From Anaerolineae bacterium (GTDB lineage Bacteria; Chloroflexota; Anaerolineae; Aggregatilineales; Phototrophicaceae), in contig JABWBO010000001.1 of assembly GCA_013360465.1 (NCBI GenBank), positions 124,001 to 188,000 on the forward strand: a stretch of 64,000 nt of DNA, written 5' to 3'. The notes beneath the pieces are model-generated. The model ran no database searches. It was not told the origin of the DNA and saw only the letters and a list, made by a program, of their open reading frames with translations. Positions 57,850-64,000 of this stretch are shown in pieces (positions within the stretch are counted from its first letter, which is position 1; each line of letters opens with the position of its first letter). The position numbers and the translations under genes were made by a program.

Positions 57850-58885
57850 CAGCATCCGGCTCGATGTATATGCTGACTTCTGCCCCCGCCTGAGGCGGAG
57901 CCGCGTTGTAAGATGACAGTTCAAGCCAGAGCGACGCGCTGCTGTCGAGCATCACCCGCACCAGATAGGCGCTGCCGGCATAAGTCACATCGCCGATCTT
58001 TGCCGGTAGTATATATCCACCCTGGCGCGGCGAATCCACCAGGCGTATGCCGCCAGGATGGATCAGGATCGCACCTGGACTGTTCGTCACCGTAAACTCG
58101 CCGACGATTGTCGCTGCCCGACCGTCACGCATGGAAAGCACCGGAAAAACGTTGCGCAGCCCGATGAACTGGGCGGCGAAGGCAGTCGCCGGACGGCGAT
58201 AGAGATCCTGAGGTGCGGCGACCTGCTCGATTCGACCGGCGTTCATGACGGCGATGCGATCGGCTGTAGCGAATGCTTCATGACGATCATGCGTCACATA
58301 GATCGCCGTCAGTCCAATCTGCTTGATAATCCGGCGCAGATCCGCCATCAGACGCTGACGCAGGATGCCGTCCAGGGCGCCGAGTGGTTCGTCGAGCATG
58401 AGCAGCGACGGGCTGGGGGCGAGGCTGCGTGCCAGGGCTACCCGCTGCTTTTCACCCCCGGAGAGCGTCGCCGGGTCACGTCGTTCGTAGCCCATCAGTC
58501 CGATCAGTTCCAGAAGTTCCAGAACCCGTGTGCGCTGTACTGCAGCGGATACGCCGCGCATCTTTAAGCCGAAGGCGATGTTATCGGCGACGTTGAGATG
58601 AGGGAATAAGGTGTGGTCCTGAAACATCAATCCGAAGCCCCGCTGGTGAACGGGTTGATCGGTCACGGATGCGCTCCCCAGGTAGATGCCGCCTTCCTCC
58701 GGTGCTTCAAGCCCTGCGATGACGCGCAGGAGCGTTGTCTTGCCGCAGCCGCTCGGACCCAGGAGGCAGATGATCTCGCCAGAGTCGATCGCCAGATCAA
58801 TGCCGCTGAGTACGATATGGACTCCGAAGCGTTTTGTCACGCCGCTGACATGCAGATATGCCTTTTCGCCGGTCTGCGCGTTCAT
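57824..58885 (-). CDS. thiQ: Thiamine ABC transporter ATP-binding subunit (ThiQ-like)
   Basis: 353 residues. Walker A GPSGCGKTTLLRV, Q-loop, signature LSGGEKQRVALARSL, Walker B LLMLDEPLGALD and the switch His (YVTHDRHEA). About 110 more residues at the C-terminus than classical ThiQ form a TOBE-like regulatory region, as in FbpC-type iron or MolC/PotA subunits. Thiamine is inferred from the TPP riboswitch and binding protein in the same operon. It overlaps the permease gene by one base. Confidence 0.87.
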   Translation of the reverse strand: MNAQTGEKAYLHVSGVTKRFGVHIVLSGIDLAIDSGEIICLLGPSGCGKTTLLRVIAGLEAPEEGGIYLGSASVTDQPVHQRGFGLMFQDHTLFPHLNVADNIAFGLKMRGVSAAVQRTRVLELLELIGLMGYERRDPATLSGGEKQRVALARSLAPSPSLLMLDEPLGALDGILRQRLMADLRRIIKQIGLTAIYVTHDRHEAFATADRIAVMNAGRIEQVAAPQDLYRRPATAFAAQFIGLRNVFPVLSMRDGRAATIVGEFTVTNSPGAILIHPGGIRLVDSPRQGGYILPAKIGDVTYAGSAYLVRVMLDSSASLWLELSSYNAAPPQAGAEVSIYIEPDAVIPLGMPR

Positions 58886-60573
58886 CAGAAATCCCCAACA
58901 CCGAAAGAACGTGCGCGCTCAATAAGGATGAACGCCAAGGCGCATACGCCCATGAGGATGACGCTCAGCGCGAGCGCCTGTCCATAATTCAGCGCGCCCG
59001 GCTGACCGAGGAGTCGGAAGATGACGACGGGGACTGTTGGCGTGTCGGGGCGAGCGATGAAGAGTGATGCGCCGAACTCGCCCATACTGACGGTGAAGGC
59101 GAAGACCGCGCCGACGATCAGTCCTCGCGCGATCAGCGGCAGCTCGACTCTGCGCCATAGAGACCAGCCATGCGCGCCCAGGACGCGGGCGGCATCTGGC
59201 AGATTTGGCGGGATGGCACGCAGCGTCGGTAGAACACTGCGAATCACGAAGGGAAGCGCGACCAGCGTGTGGGCAATTGGGATGAGCGCCGCGCTGCTGC
59301 GCAGGTTGAGCGGGGGTTCATCCAGAGCGATGATGAATCCGAACCCCAGAGTCACAGCACTGGTTGCGAGCGGCAGCATGAGCAGCGGATCGAGCCAGCG
59401 GACGAGTCTGCCGCGCCGCAATGCATAAGCCGCAGCGGTGCCGAGCAGCAGCCCCAGGAGCGTGGTGGCGATGGCGAAGCCGAGGGAATTGCTGATGGCG
59501 ATCAAAGGCGGGGTGAAAAGTATCGACCCGCGCGGGTTGCTGCCCAGGGCGGAAAAATAGCGCAGGGTGAATCCTCCGCCCAGCGTGAAGGCTCGGACGA
59601 TCAGCGCCACGAGAGGGGCGAACAGGAGCGCGAACATCACCAGCAGGCTTACAGCCAGCGCGGCGCGCTCCGCCGGATGCTGCGGGGTGCGCGCCTGTTG
59701 GGGTGAGCGTAGTTCGACGACCACCTGACGCTGAATCCCGGCGTAGACGATCATCAGGAGGTACATCAGCCCCAGCTGAATGATGGAGAGCGCCGCCGCC
59801 AGGGGCAGGTTGAATAGACTTGTCGCCTGGCGGTAGATCTCAACCTCCAGGGTAGCGAAACGAGGTCCGCCCAGGATGAGGACGACGCCGAAACTGGTGA
59901 AACAGAAGATGAAGACCAGCAGCGCTGCCCCCAGGATCGCCGGTCGGAGTATGGGAAGCCGCACATACCACCACAGCCGCCAGCCATGCGCGCCGAGCGT
60001 GCGTCCAGCCTCCTCGATCGACGGACTCTGGGATGCCCAGAAGCTGGCGATCAGGCGGAGCGCGACGGAGTAGTTGTAGAAGACATGAACGATCATGATG
60101 ATCGCCAGTGTGCGTTCAAGGCGGATGGGCGGCTCGGCGAGACTGAGTGTACCCATGAGTGCCTCGTTGAGCAGTCCCGATTCTCCGATGAACTCCGAAA
60201 ATGCCGCCGCGACCACCACCGTCGGCAGGACGAAAGGCAGGGTTGCCAGCGCCAACAGCAGACGCTTGCCGGCGAAATCGAAACGCGCAAATACATAAGC
60301 AGAAGGGAGCGCCAACGCCAGCGTCAACAGGGTCGAAAGCGCCGCCTGCGTCACAGTGAAACCGAACAGCCTCAGGTAGTAGGTTGAGTCGACAAGCGCG
60401 GCAGCGCCGCTCAAATCGATCTGCCCCTCTGGCGCAAGGCTCACGGCGAAGAGCGACAGGATGGGATAGACGTAGAATGCCGTCAGGAAAAGGAGGACTG
60501 GCAGCCCAAGCAGCGCCAACCCTCCCGATATACGGCGAAAATGTGCAATCAACGAAGCACCAATTCCGTCCAT
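58885..60573 (-). CDS. thiP: Thiamine ABC transporter permease (ThiP-like)
   Basis: 562 residues, about 12 membrane helices in two homologous halves, each with a permease EAA-type loop: EEAGRTLGAHGWRLWWYVRLPIL and PDAARVLGAHGWSLWRRVELPLI. This fused double-permease layout is that of ThiP and FbpB. The length is close to ThiP (about 536). Its start overlaps the end of the binding-protein gene by 25 bases, and its end overlaps the ATPase start, so all three are translated from one message. Confidence 0.9.
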   Translation of the reverse strand: MDGIGASLIAHFRRISGGLALLGLPVLLFLTAFYVYPILSLFAVSLAPEGQIDLSGAAALVDSTYYLRLFGFTVTQAALSTLLTLALALPSAYVFARFDFAGKRLLLALATLPFVLPTVVVAAAFSEFIGESGLLNEALMGTLSLAEPPIRLERTLAIIMIVHVFYNYSVALRLIASFWASQSPSIEEAGRTLGAHGWRLWWYVRLPILRPAILGAALLVFIFCFTSFGVVLILGGPRFATLEVEIYRQATSLFNLPLAAALSIIQLGLMYLLMIVYAGIQRQVVVELRSPQQARTPQHPAERAALAVSLLVMFALLFAPLVALIVRAFTLGGGFTLRYFSALGSNPRGSILFTPPLIAISNSLGFAIATTLLGLLLGTAAAYALRRGRLVRWLDPLLMLPLATSAVTLGFGFIIALDEPPLNLRSSAALIPIAHTLVALPFVIRSVLPTLRAIPPNLPDAARVLGAHGWSLWRRVELPLIARGLIVGAVFAFTVSMGEFGASLFIARPDTPTVPVVIFRLLGQPGALNYGQALALSVILMGVCALAFILIERARSFGVGDF

Positions 60574-61595
60574 TCGGTGATCCAGCGATCTCGCCCCGCC
60601 GCGATCTCATCGAATGCCATGTTGACCGGTTCTTCGGGGATGACTGCATACTGCTGGAACACATTCGGCAGCGCAGCGTCCAGGCTCACCGGAAAGACGA
60701 ACATCTGCAAGGGAAGGTCTTCCTGAAACGCGCTGCTGAGCATGAAGTCGATGAAGCGCTGAGCGCCTTCGACATTGGCAGCATTCGCCAGTACGCCCGC
60801 ATATTCGATCTGACGGAAGCACATTCCCGCCGCCGTCAGCGCACCGGTTGGAGCCGCGCCCAGCGGAGGATCGGCAAAGAACACTTCCGCCGGCGGACTG
60901 CTGGCATAGCTCACCACCAGCGGACGGTCTCCGGCACTGCCGGCGCTGCCGTTGAACTGTCCGTAGTAGGCATCAGTCCAGTCGTCGGCGATCACCACCC
61001 CGTTGGCGACCAGGTCGCGCCAGAAATCGAGGTAAGTGTAGTCTCCATCCTCGCCAAAAACCGCGACCGTCGCCAACAAGAATGCCAAACCGGGTGACGA
61101 AGTCGCCGGGTTTTGGACGACCAGCATCTCGGCGTATTCCGGAAGCGCCAGATCGGCGAGCGATGTGGGAAGGGGAAGCCCACTGGCTTCGAAGGTGGAG
61201 ACGTCGTAGTTCAGACAGACATCACCGAAATCGACCGGTACAACCGGGTTGTCAGGGACAGCGAACGATGAGTCGATTGACTCCAGCAGGGGCGACTCGT
61301 AGGGGGTGAAGAGATTCGCATCCAGCGCTCGCGAGAGGAAAGTGTTGTCGATCCCGTACAAGACGTCTCCCAGCGGGTTTTCACGGCTGAGAATAGACTG
61401 GTTGACCATCGTACCGGCGTCACCCAGGCGCAGGATCTCGACCGTTAAGCCGCTCTCCTGCTCGAACGTCGTCAGCACGCTTTCGCTGACATTAAAGCTG
61501 TCGTGGGTCACCAACCGGATGGTTGAGTCCTGCGCGTTGACAGGGACGAAAACGCTTCCGACAATGAGCAACACTAGAAGCAGCATGATGCGCAC
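60549..61595 (-). CDS. thiB: Thiamine-binding ABC transporter solute-binding protein (ThiB/TbpA-like)
   Basis: 348 residues with a signal peptide (about 1-22, cleavage near VNA-QDS). The mature protein begins IRLVTHDSFNVSESVLTTFE and has VLYGIDNTFLSRALDANLF and PVDFGDVCLNYD, closely following the TbpA pattern. I chose the GTG at 61593-61595, 8 bases after a GGGAG ribosome binding site; an ATG three codons later is the alternative, and the open frame further upstream runs through the riboswitch and cannot be coding. First gene of the thiamine operon. Confidence 0.9.
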   Translation of the reverse strand: MRIMLLLVLLIVGSVFVPVNAQDSTIRLVTHDSFNVSESVLTTFEQESGLTVEILRLGDAGTMVNQSILSRENPLGDVLYGIDNTFLSRALDANLFTPYESPLLESIDSSFAVPDNPVVPVDFGDVCLNYDVSTFEASGLPLPTSLADLALPEYAEMLVVQNPATSSPGLAFLLATVAVFGEDGDYTYLDFWRDLVANGVVIADDWTDAYYGQFNGSAGSAGDRPLVVSYASSPPAEVFFADPPLGAAPTGALTAAGMCFRQIEYAGVLANAANVEGAQRFIDFMLSSAFQEDLPLQMFVFPVSLDAALPNVFQQYAVIPEEPVNMAFDEIAAGRDRWITEWTELVLR

Positions 61596-61643
61596 AGCAC
61601 ATCTCCCAGAATGAATGGACAGTTGTGCCATTGTGAGGGGATC

Positions 61644-61663
61644 AAAAAACCCCTGTACGGGGT
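61644..61663 (-). terminator. Intrinsic terminator of the TPP riboswitch (expression platform)
   Basis: On the minus strand a 5-bp stem (ACCCC with GGGGT, loop GTACA) is directly followed by TTTTT, 20 bases past the riboswitch aptamer and 49 bases before thiB. This suggests transcription attenuation: TPP bound, terminator formed. Confidence 0.75.
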
Positions 61664-61683
61664 GTGGTGGACGAATGTATCCA

Positions 61684-61775
61684 TCAACTCCCTCCGCCGG
61701 CATGACCCGGATCAGGTAAAAGGGTCGGTGCGGCTCTACGCACCCTCTCAGCCCGCTTGACGCGGACTCCCCTGG
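61684..61775 (-). promoter_or_regulatory. TPP (thiamine) riboswitch aptamer
   Basis: The minus strand shows the THI-box consensus in order: GGGGAGTCC stem arm, GGGCTGAGAGGGTGC with the invariant CTGAGA, then ACCTGATCCGGGTCATGCC and GGCGGAGGGAG, closing the P1 helix with the first arm. All pieces that recognise the pyrimidine and pyrophosphate ends of TPP are present. It precedes thiBPQ and is followed by an intrinsic terminator. Confidence 0.95.
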
Positions 61776-61791
61776 ACATATGGCAAGAAGA

Positions 61792-61820
61792 AGTGTACAC
61801 GCATGCGAGGCGTACTTCAA
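61792..61820 (-). promoter_or_regulatory. Promoter of the thiamine operon
   Basis: On the minus strand TTGAAG (61815-61820) and TACACT (61792-61797) are exactly 17 bases apart. Transcription would start near 61785, about ten bases before the first riboswitch stem. The remaining bases up to 62047 hold no feature I can support except the untranslated start of the J-domain gene. Confidence 0.65.
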
Positions 61821-62047
61821 TAGGGTTTCCGTCTGATCGATTGGACTGGTTTTTGCTGTACAATGATCAGCGAAGCTGATTGAAAAACCGCCCTGATCAG
61901 GTTATCTTTTCCCGCTGAGTGACACGCCCATTCGTCTAGCGGAAGCACCCCTCGCATCATGGTGACGCATACGGTCGTCAGCATCAGGGAGTGTACGTCG
62001 CCTGCGCTTCTTCCGGCAATGAGTCCTGGAGTGGACAGCACTACGGC

Positions 62048-62947
62048 ATGAAGCAATTTGTCCTGGATTATCTGGCAGCACAGTTCAGCCTCTCCGACCG
62101 CTTCGTGTGTCACCAGAGAGGAAGCGGGGACAACGATCTGTTGATCACGCTTGCTGATCACGCCAAGATCGCTATCTGCATCGTCAACCGTTCGATACGC
62201 CTTTCCGAGATTCGCCAACGCTACGAAGCGAATACGCGCAGACGAATTCATACGCTGTTCATCGTCGATGGTCGTATGGTGCCGGATCACGCCGATGAGG
62301 TGAACCCGCCTCAGTGGATGTCAGCGCTTCACACCCTGACGATGGGGCGTGTTTACGCCTATTGGTGTGATGGACGCGAGGTCACCATACGCCCGCTGCA
62401 TATGGAATGGCGCTGGGGGGGCAGCCCTCGCGGCGTCGAGTATGGCGATTCCGTCGAAGTCCATTCGCTGCGTCCGGAACGGCTTCATGCCGCAACCCGC
62501 GATATCGACGGTGATTTTGCGGTGGCGGTGTTTGGCGAAGGCGCATTCTGGAAGCAGCGCTCAGAAGACGGCGAAGCGGCGTTCGACTACTCCTGGCGCA
62601 ACTGGTCGTTTGGCGGTGCGCGCCACAGTACAGCCTCTGAAGATGGGAATGCCGGTTGGACGCCCTGGGAGGAGTTTCAGCGGCACTACGGATCGACCGG
62701 CAGCGATGAACGCTGGCAGCGATCAGAACAGTCTCCCCGCAGCCCGCGACCGAATCATAATACAGCACGGCACTATGCGATCCTGGGTGTGCCTTTGACG
62801 GCATCCATGGAGGAGGTCAAGCAGGCTTACCGGCGTATGGCGCGCGCTTATCACCCGGACCTTCACCCGGATGAAGTGGACGAATACACCGCCAAGATGG
62901 CAGAAGTCAACATGGCGTTCGAGGCGATCATGAACGCGCGGCGCTGA
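62048..62947 (+). CDS. J-domain protein with the J domain at its C-terminus, N-terminal domain unknown
   Basis: 299 residues. Residues about 235-299 form a DnaJ J domain: HYAILGVPLTASMEEVKQAYRRMARAY, then the invariant HPD (YHPDLHPDEV) and a last helix. The N-terminal 110 residues (MKQFVLDYLAAQFSLSDRF, DNDLLITLADHAKIAICIV, HTLFIVDGRMVP) are a small alpha/beta domain I do not recognise, followed by a Trp/Ser/Glu-rich middle. DnaJ proteins usually carry J first; here it is last, as in some membrane or adapter co-chaperones. No zinc-finger or CTD, no DnaK nearby. Start uncertain (an upstream GTG at 61991 is possible). Confidence 0.82.
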   Translation: MKQFVLDYLAAQFSLSDRFVCHQRGSGDNDLLITLADHAKIAICIVNRSIRLSEIRQRYEANTRRRIHTLFIVDGRMVPDHADEVNPPQWMSALHTLTMGRVYAYWCDGREVTIRPLHMEWRWGGSPRGVEYGDSVEVHSLRPERLHAATRDIDGDFAVAVFGEGAFWKQRSEDGEAAFDYSWRNWSFGGARHSTASEDGNAGWTPWEEFQRHYGSTGSDERWQRSEQSPRSPRPNHNTARHYAILGVPLTASMEEVKQAYRRMARAYHPDLHPDEVDEYTAKMAEVNMAFEAIMNARR

Positions 62948-63779
62948 TCATCGCGCGCAGACTCTCCGCCACAAGTGCCGGCGCTTCCATCGGAATGAAA
63001 TGGGTATGCTGCGGCAGGTAGATATCCTGTCCGTGTGGCAGCCGCGCTGCTAAATCTGGCGTGGTGGGGGAAGCGCTGAAATTCGTGGGGCTGGCGTCCC
63101 CGGAAACGAGGGCGCGCATGACCGTCACCGGGATCTGCACGCGATCCAGCAGAGGATGGATGTTCGCCGCGAAGCCGTAAGTATAGATTGCGGCTTCAAA
63201 AGCCGGGTCACAGGCGAGAATGCAGCCCCCGCCTGCCGGGTTTGGCATCAACCCGTGTGTCACATAATCGCGCAGGACTGCCTGGTCCCAGCGGTCGAAC
63301 GGGGGGCGCGTTCGAAAACGCTCGAACATTTCGTCTGGATTTGACCACTCCGCTCTTCGCTTTGCCGTGAAATGTTCCCCTTCGACGATGCCGGTGTAAT
63401 ATGCCTCAGGCAAGATGACCGGGTCGATGAGCAGGAGATGCTGGAAAGCCGAGGGGCGCGCTGCTGCCGCCGCCGTCAAAGCATGTCCGCCAATGGAATG
63501 ACCGACTCCGAGCGCGCCTGACCACCCGAAGTGATCGATCAGGGCGACGACATCAGCGGCGAAAGTACTCCATTCCGGGGCGGCGGCGGATTTACCGCTT
63601 CGACCGTGTCCCCGTTGATCGACGGCGAAGCAGTGCGCATCGTCGAGGCGCTTGATGACCTGATCCCAGATTCGCCCATGGAAGCCGGTAGCATGCAGAA
63701 ACAGCAGGGTTGGCTCTGATCCTTCCCACTCATACAGTGCCAGATCGACATCGGAGGCGCGTACCTGGAGCGATTTCAC
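62928..63779 (-). CDS. Alpha/beta-hydrolase fold protein
   Basis: 283 residues. Oxyanion loop LLFLHATGFHG, DQRGHGRSGKS, nucleophile elbow GVGHSIGG (catalytic Ser), an acid in RALVSGDASPTN and HTHFIPMEAP with the catalytic His. Broad substrate class (esters, C-C bonds, epoxides); no neighbour narrows it. I chose the GTG at 63777-63779 with a GAGAGG ribosome binding site; the open frame continues 27 codons upstream, through the palindromic element's left arm, and is unlikely to be coding there. The last 20 bases overlap the convergent J-domain gene. Confidence 0.87.
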   Translation of the reverse strand: MKSLQVRASDVDLALYEWEGSEPTLLFLHATGFHGRIWDQVIKRLDDAHCFAVDQRGHGRSGKSAAAPEWSTFAADVVALIDHFGWSGALGVGHSIGGHALTAAAAARPSAFQHLLLIDPVILPEAYYTGIVEGEHFTAKRRAEWSNPDEMFERFRTRPPFDRWDQAVLRDYVTHGLMPNPAGGGCILACDPAFEAAIYTYGFAANIHPLLDRVQIPVTVMRALVSGDASPTNFSASPTTPDLAARLPHGQDIYLPQHTHFIPMEAPALVAESLRAMISAARS

Positions 63780-63812
63780 GCCTTTTCCTCTCTTGAGAAT
63801 TGGTGTGTCCCG

Positions 63813-63935
63813 ACTAATGGAGAAACGATTTAGAGTTGGCGCAATTCGTAGGGACGGCATTCTTGCCGTCCGCCGTATCGGACGCGATTAATCGCGCCCC
63901 TACATCCCGCCAGGTCTAAACCTATTCTCCATAAG
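63813..63935. repeat. MITE-like element with imperfect terminal inverted repeats
   Basis: Two 21-base arms, 63814-63834 and 63915-63935, match in inverted orientation at 17 of 21 positions (core ATGGAGAA and TTTAGA). Between them lies a smaller palindromic element. The arrangement is that of a non-autonomous insertion or REP-type unit. It lies immediately upstream of the alpha/beta-hydrolase start. The rest of the window beyond 63935 holds nothing I can support. Confidence 0.55.
63848..63903. repeat. Palindromic REP-like unit with two hairpins
   Basis: A 6-bp terminal inverted repeat (GTAGGG at 63848, CCCTAC ending 63903) encloses an 8-bp hairpin GGACGGCA-TTCT-TGCCGTCC (63852-63871) and a 14-bp perfect palindrome CGCGATTAATCGCG (63883-63896). 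Such GTAGGGRCG units occur many times in some Chloroflexota and cyanobacterial genomes; I recognise the style but cannot count copies here. Confidence 0.7.
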
Positions 63936-64000
63936 TACCCCCGTGATCAGCGAACAACGGTGGGACATGACCTTATGTTCGGTAGCGCTATCCGCTATAC

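Noticed and set aside
57824-61595. Iron (Fbp-type) transporter instead of a thiamine transporter
   Set aside because: The ATPase and permease alone would allow it, but the TPP riboswitch and the TbpA-like binding protein point to thiamine.
61925-62000. tRNA-like stretch (TTCGTCTAGCGG resembles a D-arm of tRNA-Glu)
   Set aside because: No matching anticodon stem, T-arm or acceptor pairing follows.

Overview
This window looks like a piece of chromosome from an uncultured member of the Chloroflexota, probably Anaerolineae-like. That is inferred from gene content and style: GC-rich coding sequence (roughly 60 %), extracellular proteins with Thr/Pro-rich linkers, DUF4397/SH3 surface proteins, large multi-membrane glycosyltransferases, FHA proteins beside a RodA/FtsW gene, and no outer-membrane assembly genes. 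Coding density is very high. I see no phage, insertion-sequence transposase, CRISPR array, rRNA or tRNA gene. Most of the window is housekeeping.

Layout. 1-3.2 kb: the ffh-rpsP-khpA-rimM block (minus strand; rimM runs off the left edge) and a flavin reductase. 3.2-8.2 kb: a minus-strand operon of a C39-peptidase/TPR protein, the lipid II flippase MurJ, an MBL-fold hydrolase and an alkaline-phosphatase-superfamily enzyme. 8.3-14 kb: a plus-strand PHP phosphoesterase converging on fhaA-fhaB-mtnP-rodA/ftsW-PBP, in which the PBP has lost its catalytic motifs. 14-16.6 kb: rpsF-ssb-rpsR plus a parvulin-type foldase, ending in an intrinsic terminator. 16.7-24.8 kb: five overlapping glycan genes (GT2, GT4, GT-C, YfhO, O-antigen ligase-like). 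24.9-30 kb: a duplicated-domain secreted protein, TatD, GDP-mannose dehydratase and a surface protein. 30-39.5 kb: SAM by-product, nucleoside and nicotinate salvage (ahcY, an adenosine/ribokinase-type kinase, pncB, mtnA, a nicotinamidase-like hydrolase, pyrimidine-nucleoside phosphorylase), with a stand-alone CpaF-like ATPase and a DsbA-like protein. 39.5-46 kb: alaS, a gp47/baseplate-J-like membrane protein, ruvX, mltG and a small lipoprotein. 46-52 kb: rRNA methyltransferase, PNPOx-like protein, tyrS, TauE/SafE, rtcB and one CoA-transferase subunit. 52-57.8 kb: a solute-binding protein, secG, S41 protease, nagA, then the other CoA-transferase subunit. 57.8-61.8 kb: a thiamine ABC transporter behind a TPP riboswitch. 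62-64 kb: a C-terminal J-domain protein, an alpha/beta hydrolase and a MITE/REP-like palindromic element.

How the genes fit together. Several units concern the cell envelope (MurJ, RodA/FtsW with a pseudo-transpeptidase, MltG, NagA, the glycan operon, Gmd, S41 protease, SecG). Another theme is recycling of SAM by-products and nucleosides: MtnP and MtnA act on methylthioadenosine, AhcY with the kinase on S-adenosylhomocysteine/adenosine, and PncB with the PncA-like protein on nicotinate. The most unusual points are the PBP that has lost all three catalytic motifs beside RodA and the FHA proteins; a probable leaderless fhaA transcript; the orphan CpaF-like ATPase translationally coupled to pncB; a two-subunit CoA-transferase-family pair split by 4.8 kb of opposite-strand genes; and the convergent gene junctions, six of nine of which overlap at their stop codons or 3' ends while the other three each carry a strong hairpin.
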